Shown piece by piece: positions 36,411 to 48,433 of a stretch of 64,000 nt of DNA. Origin of the DNA: Lumnitzera littorea (taxonomy: Eukaryota > Streptophyta > Magnoliopsida > Myrtales > Combretaceae); NCBI GenBank assembly GCA_024138015.1, contig JAMXBB010000003.1, positions 11,936,341 to 12,000,340 on the forward strand, written 5' to 3'. Position numbers and translations under genes: made by a program. The stretch's first letter is position 1; the number at the start of each line of letters is the position of its first letter. The notes under the pieces are model-generated. The model ran no database searches. It saw only the letters and a program-made list of their open reading frames with translations, and had not been told where the DNA came from.

Positions 36411-39400
36411 TCCCCTGCTCTCTTCCCCTCTTAATAGAACTTTTGTCCTCGAAAGTTCCTCACTTCTAAATCTAGCACTCAAATAACTTTACTATAGTTA
36501 GACTTACTTGATCATTCGATCTTTCTCTACTGAGTTATATATTTACGATTGTTTCTCCTTAACCTTAATAAACCAACTTCCACCTTGCATCATCTATTTA
36601 AATTTATTCTAACTTACTAATTTGTTTAGCTCTTCTTAGATTCACTTTAAGTCTCCTTGCCTTATACTTTCGTTAGGATTTTCTTTTACTGTATGTTGTT
36701 TCCTTAGATCTTAATACACTTAATCACTTTTGTTTCTATCTTCTCTTAATCGAGTGTCTTTCTTGTTATAAATTCATTCCTAAATTTGCTATTAATTCCC
36801 TATAATGAATACCTTTATGTTATATACATGGGTTCTTAATAACGTGTATAAATCTCCAATTACGTAATGTTCTTCTCTTTTTACCTCTGCTGTGTTACTC
36901 AGATATGTTTCCATCATATGATTTCATTCATCTTACTCATAACCGTTCTCATCTTATAGTGATATTTCTATCATATTGATTTCTTAATTTATCATAACCT
37001 GAGGAACTCAAGCATATTTGGTTTACTTTCCTAATACCACCAGGTTGTAACTAATAGGTTCCCAAAATCAACATTTGTAAATTTGTATCCTTTTTAACTT
37101 CCATCTAAAAAGTTTTCTTCACCTTTCTTGTTTCATATATTTTACAAATTTCTTTTTTGAAATTAGAGTCTCCAAATTTTCTGCTAGTTGTATTCTAGAT
37201 TTCCACTTAATGAATCTTAAATTTCCAAATTTTATTTTCTAGTTTCTCACTAGATCAAATGCCTAATGGCTAAACTCTCCTATTTAAAAATCTTTAAGTC
37301 CCACTTTTGATGTACTATCATAATCCATCCGATTTCACTTTAAAGCTACCCGAAACTTCTTACTAACAACCTACTTTCACTATTACTGACGAAAGAAAAG
37401 ATTATTGTTGTTACGATTGTTTTATAATTATAACTATGTACACTTTATCATTATAACTTAATTTGCTCAACGTTAAGAGCTATTATCTTTACTTTTATTA
37501 TCTCAAGGTTTATTAAGTTATGTTACTCATTTACTTCTTATTATTTCATTATAGCTTATTCATTATTTTACCTTCTGTATTTATTTTTGTGAGTGTTGTA
37601 ATTATTAGCTTCCTTCATTATGATTGTTGTAGAAGGTACTGTAGGCATATCTCCAATTATCTCAATTACCTTATCTTGTATAGTTGGTTATCTTTTATTG
37701 ATTTGTTTACTTATATTATTGTTGATTTATTTACTCTTCGCTTTATTTCCTTTCTATTATTATTTTCTTATTATGTTGATTTGTTGTTGTCTTAACTTTA
37801 TGGAGCTAGTATTCTATATCACCTAGCATAATTACTTATATAAGTAAGGTTAGTAAATCTTGACACTTTATTGAATTAGACACAATAAGGATACATTAGA
37901 TGACTCAACTGGACTCAACATTATACGATAAGGTAAGATAGATGACTCATAAGACAGAGTAGACATGATATGACATAGACTAGAATTAGGAGGAAATATG
38001 AATTTGCCTTTCCTATCTCATATGTTTAGGTGCTAAAATGTATATAAAATATTTAGTTCTTTCTTTTCTTTTTCTTAGGTAATATAATTAATTAAATGTC
38101 TTTCTTTCTTTTTTTTTTTTCTCCCTAAGTTTGTGGGGACTTTTGTAAAAGGTGTATTATTAATTATAAGTTTAAGAATTTATAATTATTCATGTTCTTT
38201 TGATATTATGTCACCCTTCACTATGGAAATTTTAGTGAAACAGTTTTGTAGATAGCCTTTTATTATCATGATTGTTGCCATGGTGGTCATTATTATCGAT
38301 ATTATTGTTATTATTATCATCGTTAAGTATTCAATATTGGGTTATTGTAAATTTTCTCTTTCCTCGCTATAAGGTTTTGGGGAGATATTATTTACCTTAT
38401 ATTTAACAATTAATTAATGTTATTTCTATTTTAATGAATATTTACGGTCATCATTTTAGTATGGTAGCGCTTTCATCTATAGAGGGATGGTGTAGATGGA
38501 CTATTATTGAAATTTAGACATTTGGGAGTCGTCGTTTTGAGAAATTTTAATGAATTAGTGAATATGTTGAATATTGTGGTCAACATGTGGTGTATTTGTT
38601 GAGAAATATTACATGTGTTGGTCACCCTTCCATAGTTAATTAGGAAGGCCATTACTTTTTTTTTTCTTTTCTTAATTGGCATTTTGTTAATTTTATGTGT
38701 AAAACTCTATTTATTAATAAAAAAAATCTTTATAAAGGTTCATAAATATATTTTTATTACGCAATATCATCATTCTTAATTATACTTGTTTTTAAAGTTT
38801 TCACCTTGCCATTAATTGTTCTCTATTTTAGTATATGCTAGTTAACATTCTTAGTCAACTAGGTTTAATTGTGCATTTAAAATTACTTATTAATTACACT
38901 CATTATGAATATTCTTATTTATGATTGTTGTATTGACTTTTATCTCTTTCCATTTTCGTAAATTATTAGTTAATGGAAATTTTATACAAACTTACAGTTA
39001 GGTACCTATAGCATTAAACTTGTAAGTGATTAGATAACTTATAGGAATATGAGAAATAAATAATTAAAATATTTTAACTATGCCTAAACATATGAACCTA
39101 TTTGTTATTTCTACAACATTTACTCCTATTTTCCATACTATTGAACAAAACTAGATCTAGTTGAAGCTATTATCATCAAATAATTTAATAAAACTCCAAA
39201 TTAAACAATATCTCCAAACCAATTCAATATGTAACTTTGAGTAAATAACATCAATAAAATAATACTATATAGCTACAAACCAACATCATAAGTTATTCGT
39301 AAGGTCATACTAACCCATACTCTAATCACCCTTGTCATCTCATGGTACATCCTACAAATATATTTATATATGTATAATTCTCTTTGCCATTTGAGGAGAA

Positions 39401-39751
39401 TTATTCCTATTTCTCCAATTATTAAGCAAAACTAATTTCTATAAATATCTATTATCTCCAAAAACAATATAGATAAATCTCCAAAATAAATATTTTCATC
39501 TCCTAAAATAATATAAACAATGACTCCAAAACAATTAAGGACATCAAATACTATAATTCTATACAACTGTAATTACCTATCAAAAGCTTACTTATAAGGT
39601 CAAACCTAACCTGTGATTTTATCTACTCTCATATCTTATTGTCCTACAGATTATTTTCTTAGTTGCTCCAGGGATTATGAACCTATGTCTTACAAATTAT
39701 TTTCCTAGTTTTTCTAGGGATCATGAACTTATGTTCTGAAATCACTTTAAC
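36411..39751 (-). other. Interior of the 12-kb LTR element, no coding recognised
   Basis: This 3.3-kb AT-rich stretch lies between the polypurine tract (36411-36430) and the 5' LTR. I looked for protease, reverse transcriptase, RNase H and integrase motifs on both strands and saw none. Near the right edge are weak tandem repeats: units of about 280-295 bp (about 39120-39640) and a pair of about 47 bp (about 39645-39738, ATTATTTTCTTAGTTG and ATTATTTTCCTAGTTT). This fits a large retrotransposon derivative (LARD) that needs proteins from elsewhere, or an element decayed beyond recognition. Confidence 0.65.
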
Positions 39752-41714
39752 TATAATGCTCCACAACTTAAAATGTTACAACTCACTACGTGTTCTTATT
39801 ATCTATTAATACTTCAAGTAAAAACAATACTAAAATCTCTAAAATTATCTATCGAAATCACCAAATTATTCCAATGAAATTTAATTCTTCAAATGAAACC
39901 AAAATCACTTCTAAATAAATTTTATGAAATCTTGAGTGAGAATTTACTTATGACAAAATATACTTCAACTGCCTTAACTCAATTTTTTTTTTTGCAATGG
40001 AATTGCTACTGGCCACTCCCCCACATGTAATCCTGTTGATTTTATCCAAAATCGATAGTTCTTGAAATTTTTAGTCTAAATACATTCCCCTGAAAAATTA
40101 ATAACGTAATGAGTCAAAGCCCATGTGGAATACAATAAACACATGTTCATGATGTAGATCACCAAGAAGTCACATGTATAACCATAATAACTAATGCAAC
40201 AAACACCATTTATTATCTTGATTAGTATTTGGCAAACAAAATAGCTTTGGTGTCTTATGGGATAACTTATGGCCCATAACAAACGATATATATATATATA
40301 TATACATACATCATAGTATTGGTGTGGGTCCTTCCCATCACCCAAGTAACCTTTCCTAGAATCTAATTAGGTCATCTCAATACTAAACCTCCATCAACTG
40401 AGTCGCGTATGATTACTAGGTGTCTCACCAACCCTCTTAGATCCTACCGAAGGGAGGTTGAAATGGGAAAAGCACAAGTAGTATAAATTCATTAAGTTTA
40501 AGTTTGAATTAATTCCACTTAAACAACTATTCTAAACAAGCACAATAAGCAAACATGTATCCCATATCTAAGTCTCAGAACAACTGGTAATATTCAAATC
40601 CGAAGTCTTTCCAAAATATTTACCTGATGTAAAATGTAAAGGCAACAATTTTTAGAATCCAATTCCATGTTTTCTTATCTTAGCTGGACTCTTTTGTTTT
40701 CTTTTCTAAATTCTTAAGTCTCTGTTTTGCAATAGCTTAAGGTTTTAAAACCATTTTAAACTCCTAAACAAGTTTAGAATAGGTTGGATTATGGTGTAGG
40801 AGGATAAGAAACAAGAAACAGGAGGAAAATGAATGATATAGGTTCACACCTAAGGAACATAGCCATAAATTTGGTTGTGTTTTTTCTACTTTGTAAAACT
40901 ATATGCATGCAGCTTGGATCATTGTCGTGAACCTTAGCCATGATCCTCTTGCCCATAATTTCTCCATATTTTTTTTTTTTTTGTGCTGAAACTTCATCTT
41001 AACACATCCTCAAAGACTACGGTCATGATCATGCCCATGATTTTCACCATATTCCCTTAAATCGCAAAATTCCACCCTAAACGCCATCTCTAACGCCATC
41101 CAACAATGATTCCCTCTCCGTAATCCTCCAACCCCCCTCAAACGTCACCATTAAGCCAATCTACATTCCTCTTCTTTAGCAATTCAACCCTTTTTACACA
41201 TCACTAACCTACATCTTCTGATGTTTCCTTAATATATTAATCATCAACACACTTATAATCACACGGTTGATAAGAGATTAAGAATTTGAGATTACTTACA
41301 TGTTTTGTTCATTGAATAACATCAAACGCTTGAATCACCACTTCTAAAACTTAAGAAATCTTATATTTTTGCGTACCCATTAATCTCTTGCGTTTTTTAG
41401 CATTTGTATCTCAGTAATCTAAATTTTAGTTTTGGTTTATAATAGAGGCTTGGGAGTTCTTTGTTATTAGTGTTAAAGGAATGAAAAGGAAATAGAATAA
41501 GTGTTAGGGTTTTATCTAAATCATTATGTATTAAGAGGGGTAAAGGGTAAGGTTTTCTTTAAATCTTAATGTGTTAAGGGGTAAGGGTTTCTAACTTTTT
41601 GCTGGACTAAGTACCCCTGCAGACTTAAGTCAATTACATGCCATATCAACCCTTTAATGTCATATATATTTTTCTTATTTCTCTACCTATAATTTTAAAA
41701 TTCTGGGTTTTACA
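39752..41714 (-). repeat. 5' LTR of the 12-kb element, uninterrupted
   Basis: 1963 bp. It starts TATAATGCTCCACAAC (TG mutated to TA) and ends TTTTACA. It contains the position TATTGGTGTGGGTCC at about 40317-40331, the unfilled counterpart of the Copia 1 target. A TA microsatellite is at about 40287-40303. Confidence 0.85.
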
Positions 41715-41719
41715 CAATC

Positions 41720-41908
41720 ATTTTCTTTTATTAAGGTAGAGGATATAAGCGTGATAGTTGTTACCTATAAAATCCTTTAGCTTGAGCTATATCATTTATG
41801 ATCTTCATTAATAGATTCTTTTGTTATTATGCTTTTTCTATGGCAGCCACATTCTTAATCAAATTGTTGCTAGTCCTTACTTCTTTGAACATATTGAGTG
41901 TTTTAGTA
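41720..41908 (+). pseudogene. Old Copia relic, segment 3 (RNase H tail)
   Basis: SHILNQIVASPYFFEHIEC, encoded at about 41846-41900, matches the Copia block AAIxIAANPVFHERTKHIE. The segment follows segment 2 directly in the protein once the 12-kb element is removed. It ends at TTGAT (41909-41913), the duplicated target of Copia 2. Confidence 0.8.
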
Positions 41909-41913
41909 TTGAT

Positions 41914-42160
41914 TGATAGAATAGGCTATGTTGTATACTATAGAAGAAGCAAGCTATAACAATGGAGGTGGTGTTAATAAAAGAAAGATCGAGAGAGAGA
42001 GGAAAGAAAGAAGTTGGTTAAGACTGTTATGAAAACATATTTTGTTATTAATTAACCATACAGCAAGAATGAACAATCTATATATATATATATATATATA
42101 CACATACACACATATATCCACAATTGTACATCACATGTTTGAAATAAAATAAGTCTAACA
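41914..42160 (-). repeat. 3' LTR of Copia 2
   Basis: 247 bp, with an internal TA microsatellite followed by CACATACACACA. Base changes relative to the other LTR are moderate; most length difference is in the TA run. Confidence 0.9.
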
Positions 42161-45100
42161 TCCCACCTTAAGATGGAGAGTAAATATTGATTACTTCCAT
42201 CTTGCTCATTAAATTCTTAAATTGATTAGGAGGAAACCCTTTTGTAAACAAATCTGCTAGTTGCTGTTTACTAGGTACATAAATTGGCAATATAAGACCA
42301 TTGACCACTTTATCACAAACAAAATGTCAATCTAGCTCCAAGTATTTGGTATGTTCGTGAAAAATAAGATTACAAGCAATTTGTAAGGTAGATTGATTAT
42401 CGCAAAAGAGTTGGATAGGAAGATGACGAGCAATACGAAACTCCTTCAATAAAGTAAGTAATTGCAAAACTTTACAAGTCATATAAGCAAGTGTACCATA
42501 CTTGGACTCAGCTGAACTATACGAGATAGTGGTTTGCTTCTTAGATTTCTAGCTGATAAGAGAATTGCCAAAAAACACACAAAATCTAGTAGTAGATGTC
42601 CTAGAATCAGGACATCCACCCCAATCAGAATCACTATAAGCATGCAAGGTAAAATCAACAACTGCAGAAAAAAGTAATCCTTGCTTAGGACTTTGTTTGA
42701 TATATTGCAACACCCGTTGTAAAACAAGAAGATGAGAATGACAAGGAGAATCCATGAATTGACTTAGAACATGAATAGAGTAAGCAATGTTAGGCTGAGT
42801 AAGAGACAAATATAACAATTTGCCCACAATTTGTCGAGAAGCAGTAGCATCAACTGCATTTGAACTATCATACCGTGGTAACTTGTGATTAACAAGAAAA
42901 CCAGTTTCTGCTACGACTTCAAGAGCAAACTTCCGCTGTGACAATATGCCTTCTTTTGACCATATAAGCTCAAGATCGATAAAATATTTAAGCTCGCTGA
43001 GATCTTTTATCTTAAATTGTGAAGCCAAAAACTGTTTGAAAGTAAGAATAGCATCAAGAGGTTTACTTGCAACAACTATGTCATCCACATAGACAAGAAT
43101 AACAACTACATCATCTCCTTACCCTTTAGTAAATAAAGAGTAATCACTATGAGATTGACAAAATCCATTAGCTAACAAACAAGATGTTAGTTTAGCATTC
43201 CATTGGTGAGAAGCCTATTTGAGGCCATATAAGGATTTATTGAGTTTGCAAACCAATCGAGAATTAGTGGTAATAGATTTATCAGAAACATGAAGTCTTG
43301 GAGGGAGATCTATATAGACTTCCTCAATGAAATCACCATTTAAAAAGGCATTATGCACATCTAGTTGATGCACATGCCACTTGTTGATAGCTGCTAAACA
43401 AAAGAAAAGATGAATAGAAGTATGCTTGATGATTGGACTAAACGTCTCAGTATAATCAAATCCTTCCTTTTGACTATACCCTTTTGCATTTAAACGAGCC
43501 TTGTATCTATTAATACTCCCATAAGCTTTTGTTTTCAACTTAAAAACCCACTTACATCCTATTGTATGTTTAGTAGAGGGCAAAGAGACAATTGTCTAGG
43601 TTAAAGTTGTCAAACTTGCGATTCTACCTAAAATCGTTAAAAGGTTTGTAAAATCGGAACGTAAAATCGAAACGTAGAAATGTAAGATTTTACAACTTAT
43701 ATAAAATAACTTTAAAAATTTACTGATATACTTATAGTAATTATTCAAAACTTGAAATATATGATGAAAATAAAAAAAATGAAGAAATTAAGTTTTTGTT
43801 TCTATAAAAATTCTTAATATATAATCTAATATGTATGGAAGAAGGACAAATAGAGTTGAAACTAAAATTTTGCCCATTTTTTTTTTTAAATTGTAAATTA
43901 AGAAAAAACCAAACATTTTAACTTATTTTGAGCTATTGATAGTATAAAACAAAGTATATAATTTTCTTTGTAAACTTTGTTATTGGAGTTGAAATTTGGA
44001 TAAAAACTATAAATATAAAATATGAGATTGAAAGAAAAAGGAAGAGGTAAAAAATTGGAATAGAATAGGATAGATGTTCTAATGCCTTAATAATTGATAA
44101 CTTGTAAAAAACTAGTTGTATTTTTTTTTTAGACCATTTAACTCAGATTGGTAAACTTGGTAAAAAACGTAAGTTTCTATATATATAAAAAAAAAATTCC
44201 TACACTTGAATTAACTCGAAAAAGCTACTTAAAATCATAAATTCATAGAATCGTATGGGTAAAATTGCGATTTTGACAACTATGGTCCAAGTATTGTTAC
44301 TTGCTAAGGCATCCAATTCTTCATCCATAGCTTTATGCCAATGTTCAAATTTCACAACTTGAGCATAGGTAGAAGGCTTAAAATGCTTAGATAAAATGAT
44401 AGTAAAGGCACGAAAAGAAGGAGATAAAGAATCGCATGAATATTGCTGTATTGGATGAGAAGCAGAAGAATGTGGAGAATCACCATCAAAGAATGAAGGA
44501 TTAGCTAAGACTAAACTGAGCTCATGATGACAATCATTCAAATAACTAGGAATTTTGGATACTCGTGTACTACGATGTAGAGAACAAGAAGTTGAAGTTG
44601 CAAGTGTTTTAGGCACAATAGAAATAGAGTCAACACAATTAGAAGGACAGTACTAGACAAACTAGTATAAGAGTAGGTATCAACATTAGAAACAGGTAAA
44701 AAATGATCATCGAATTGCTGAAATACATGATCCAAGAAGGAATTACTAATATAAGTAAGCAAAGAACAAGGTGAAACAATATCCGAGGATACCAGTGAGG
44801 AAAAAATAGTAAGCACTCTAGAAGGAAAAATATGCTTTATAAAGTGAGTGTCTCTAGAAATAATATACTTCTCAACCAAATCAAAGAGTTTATAGCCTTT
44901 AACACCATTAAGATAGCCAACAAAAATATAAGGATAAGCTCGAGAATCAAATTTGGTCCTATGCCTTCTTAGTGTAGAAGCAAAACACAATGAACCAAAG
45001 ATACGCATTTGTGAATAAGAAGGAGGCTGATCAAATAACAAATGATATGGAGTAGTGTTTCCCTTAAGAGTAGATGATGGACACGATTAATGATGTATGT

Positions 45101-47308
45101 AGCTATCAATATAGCATCCCCTAAAAAGAAATAGGCAAAGAAGATTGAAATAAGAGAGCTCATGCAATGGTCAACAAATGTTGATGCTTCCTTTCATCAA
45201 TTCCATTTTGTTGTGGAGATTCAACACAAGGTAATTGGTGAAAAATACCATGATAGGAAAAGAAATTGCTCAAAACAAATTCTTTGTCATTATTAGTATG
45301 AACTATTTTGATTTTTCTATCAAACTGATTAAGAACAAGTTGATAAAAATAAGGCATCAAAGAAGTAACCTCTTATTTGGATCACATGAGAAAGACCTAA
45401 GTAACAATAGTAAAGTCATCGACTATGGTAAGAAAATAATGATAGCCATCCAAAGTAAGTGTAGCATGTGGACGCCATATATTAACATGTATAAGCTTAA
45501 AAGGAAAAGAAGTAGATTTAACATGAAAAGGAAAAGAAGTTTTTTGCTGTTTAGCTAAAGGACAAATATAACAATCAAATTTATTACATTGAACAGCATA
45601 ATCAATATGTTGAATGGTCTTCAACTTATCAAGAGAAACATGACCAAGCCTAAAGTGCCAAACATCAAAGCCATTTGGCAAATTATTAATGACTTGAGAA
45701 ACAAAAGAAGTTTGAATAGAATTATAAGGACTAAGATAAACAGGTGAAGAATTGTGTTTGAATAGAAATAACCCACTTTTAGCCTTGGCTTGTCTAATCA
45801 TTTTTTGTGTGAAAGAGTCTTGGATATAAGTACATTCTTTAGTGAATAAAAAGTGTATATCGAGTAGATGAAAGCAAATTAGAAACAGAAATGAGATTAA
45901 ATTGAAATGAAGGAACAAACAATACATCATGAAGAAAAACTTCAGATGTTAGGAAAACATAACCTTTGTGTGTAGCATGGAGTCTTTGTTCATCAGGCAA
46001 TTGAACAAAGCAATTTTGTATAGAGATAAAAGTAAAGAACAAATCTAAAGAACCGACCATATGATCAGTGAATCTAAACTCTACTATCTAAACAATGTCA
46101 GATGCCATAGCTTTGTTACTTGACATAGCATTTGACTGGCCAGAAGTAACTTGAACTATGTTAGCATTAGATGATGAAGTATCTTGCAGAAATGATGCTT
46201 GAAAAACAGATGAAGAAGGTGTAGTAGATTTGCTCAAACTGGAATCTAGAACATTGAGTAAAGACAACAATTGAAGAACTTGATCTTTGGTAAGATCAAC
46301 ACTTGAAGCTTGAGAAACAACACTATTCCTTACATTAACCCTAGTAGGCTGTTTATTTCCAAATTTTTTTGATCCAATATCAATTGATACATTCGGACCA
46401 ACATCCCCTATCACAACATTATTAACTCTAGTAACTTTTGGCTTATTGATTTTATAATGTGGAGGAAAACCAGTAAGCTTATAGCATTTGTCTTTTAAAT
46501 GTCTTCGTTTTTGTCAATAGCTACAATGAAGATTGTTTGAGCCTCTTTGCTTATTGTCATTCACTGTGACCATAGTTGACGTTTAGCAAAAACTATCTCT
46601 TTAGGTCTATTAGCCTTTTGAAATACATTACGAATCATTAGGTTATAGGCCTCATCCAAAGTAGGAAAAGGCTTCAAAACCAAGATTTGTGACTGCATAG
46701 TAGAAAAACTATCATTGAGACCATTAAGAAATTTAAAAATAGAATCTTTTTGCATCATGTCAACAAACTGTTTTTTAAAAAAGCCACTATTATAAGCTCC
46801 ACATGTACAATGAGGAAGAGGTTGAAAATTCCTAAGCTCTTCCCAGATTGTATTTAATTTCGTGAAGTATTCATCTATAGACCTATTTCCTTATACAATT
46901 GAACTCGGTAGATTGTACAACTGAGAAATTCTCGCATCATCTGGTTTTGAAAACCTAATTTTAAGTTTGTCCTAAATTTCTTTAGCAGATGTCATATAGA
47001 TCACAGTAGAAGCAATTTAAGGAGAAACTGACCTGAGAAGCCATACTACGATCAAATTATTATATTGGCTCTAGATCGAAAACAACTTATCCTTTGATTT
47101 TGGTACTTTGATTGATCCATCAACAAAACTGACTTTGTTACAAATTGCTAGAGCCAAAAGAAATGATTTGCTCCAAGTGTTGTAATTCAATTTAGTTAAA
47201 AAAACGTGATCAAAACAAAGTTCTGACCATCCGAGTGATGAATATAAAATGGCAAGGAAACATCTTCTAAAGGTAAAAGTGTCATTCCGAAAAAAAAAAA
47301 TCTTCCAT
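42161..47308 (-). pseudogene. Copia 2 gag-pol remains
   Basis: Gag starts at an ATG at 47308. It is soon thrown out of frame at an A run (47290-47300), then reads FKFLNGLNDSFSTMQSQIL. The zinc knuckle (about 46480-46525) has a stop in place of a Cys and continues DKCYKLTGFPPHYK. The protease box has decayed (IVEFRFTDHM where IIDSGATDHM is expected, about 46060-46090). Then come CYICPLAKQQKTSFPF (about 45560), ESPQQNGIDERKHQHL (about 45190), GCKWVFKLKTKAYGSINRYK (43500-43560), an intact YVDD (43080-43091) and FKIKDLSELKYF. RNase H is YSDSDWGGCPDSRTSTT. The long open pieces make this one of the better preserved elements here, but it is not functional. Confidence 0.9.
43601..44282. mobile_element. 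Non-autonomous TIR element (Mutator-like), 682 bp, inside Copia 2
   Basis: The ends are inverted repeats: the left has AGTTGTCAAACTTGCGATT and the complement of the right end has AGTTGTCAAAATCGCAATTT. Flanking 9-mers TTGTCTAGG (43592-43600) and TGGTCCAAG (44283-44291) agree at six of nine positions, as for an old 9-bp duplication. The insertion lies just after the codons for NNTWT. The Copia frame resumes at SLPSTKHTIGCKWVF on the other side. There is no coding capacity. Confidence 0.78.
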
Positions 47309-47346
47309 AGAATAAATGAGAATAAATTTCTAATGCTCTAATACCA

Positions 47347-47498
47347 TGATAGAATAGGTTATGTTGTGTATTGTAAAAGAAGCAAGCTATAACAGTAGAG
47401 GTGATGCTAATAGAAGAAAGATTGAGAGGAAAGAAAGAAGTTGGTTAAGACTGTTATGAAAACAGATTTTGTCATTGATTAACCATACAACAAGAATG

Positions 47499-47541
<43 letters not shown>

Positions 47542-47577
47542 TGTACATCACACGTGTGAAATAAAATAAGTCTAACA
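47347..47577 (-). repeat. 5' LTR of Copia 2
   Basis: 231 bp, TGATAGAATAGG...GTCTAACA, with a TA run of about 35 bases at 47503-47537. It is preceded by the primer-binding site complement at 47335-47346. Confidence 0.9.
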
Positions 47578-47582
47578 TTGAT

Positions 47583-47765
47583 ATTCACTTTGCTCGTAAC
47601 AAAGATTAAGATAGTTTAATTTCCTTTATACTTCGTACAAGCCTACTCATTTTCAACTTGTTCATGTTCTTATTAAGCCTCTTAGTGTACTTTAACGTCA
47701 CTCTTTGGCATTTAAGTTAGGTCTTCTTATGCATCCATCTTATGGGGGACATTGAAGTATATTGG
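47583..47765 (+). pseudogene. Old Copia relic, segment 4 (C-terminus)
   Basis: IHFARNKD, then QLVHVLIKPL (about 47655) and AFKLGLLMHPSYGGH followed by a stop (about 47715-47755), matches the Copia C-terminus DCHFVRDK ... QLADIFTKPL ... SKLGxxDIHAP. It directly continues segment 3 once Copia 2 and one TTGAT are removed. A 3' LTR should follow but was not recognised. Confidence 0.8.
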
Positions 47766-48433
47766 ATAAGTTTATGTGCATATGTATGATGTACCTTCTA
47801 AACCACAATGCATACTCTACGTTGTCTAAGGCAGTTAATCAGGTTCCTTCACGTAAACTTCCTACAAAGCATGGTTAGCAAAAGCTAGGTGGTTATCCTT
47901 TGGGTTTTTAGTTGTATTTTAAAACCATTTTTAATCTTTAAATTTTTTTTTATTTTTTCTAATTATGTTTGATAAAATTGCAAAAAGTACCATCTATGCT
48001 ATGATGTTTGTATACTTAACTTTAGAAAAGTGCACTCATAACTCTTAAACTTTTTGAAATTTTCAATTGAGATCTTAATTTTTGTTATTTTGAAATAATT
48101 AATAGTAACAAAAACAATAACAATCTCTTGCTACTAAAGGATAGAGGTGATGACACCTCATTCGTGACATACATAAGCCACTGAGTTGTGTTTCCCTATT
48201 AAAGATGGGTGACATGGCTGACTATAATGATGTGGAGCAATGACCCACTAGGTGGTGGTCATGGATCCACCTAAGATATTGAACCACTAGCCATTACCGT
48301 TACATATAGCGAAAGGAAAAGATTTCATATCTTTAAGTTAAAATCAACTTGTTACTACGTGAAATTACGATAACATTTTATATAGGAAACAAGATATTGG
48401 TGTTGGTTAGTATTGGTTATTGCAGTTAACTAT
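47766..48433. other. Sequence after the old Copia, unclassified
   Basis: This should contain the 3' LTR of the old Copia, but no partner LTR was seen upstream of 24485 to prove it. Sequence from about 47970 (GATAAAATTGCAAAAAGTACC) resembles the edges of Mutator-like elements; I could not pair it with a second terminus. Confidence 0.4.

Larger units (their letters stand above)
29511..41714 (-). mobile_element. LTR retrotransposon without recognisable genes (LARD-like, Ty3-like ends)
   Basis: Two LTRs of about 1.97 kb flank a 3.3-kb interior. The left LTR starts TGTAATGTCTCAGAAC at 29511, and the right one ends GGGTTTTACA at 41714. Flanks CAAGC (29506-29510) and CAATC (41715-41719) agree at four of five positions. 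Inside the left LTR edge, at 36411-36430, the complement reads as a purine-rich tract (AGAGCAGGGGA) preceded by TTCGAGGACAAAAG. That arrangement is typical of the end of plant Ty3 elements, so the element points leftwards. A Copia (30104-35021) sits in its left LTR. Confidence 0.82.
41914..47577 (-). mobile_element. Copia retrotransposon 2, 5.66 kb, perfect 5-bp target duplication
   Basis: LTRs are 41914-42160 and 47347-47577 (both TGATAGAATAGG...AAGTCTAACA). TTGAT flanks both sides (41909-41913 and 47578-47582). Left of the right LTR, the complement reads TGGTATTAGAGCATTAG, the Copia initiator-Met tRNA primer site. Right of the left LTR, CCCACCTTAAGATGG is the complement of a Copia-type polypurine tract. 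The element reads leftwards and carries a 682-bp DNA element at 43601-44282. It sits inside the old Copia relic. Confidence 0.92.

Noticed and set aside
37520..37826. Hydrophobic open frames in the 12-kb element interior
   Set aside because: They consist of TTA/TAT-rich codons giving Leu/Ile/Tyr/Phe runs, typical of AT-rich noncoding DNA.
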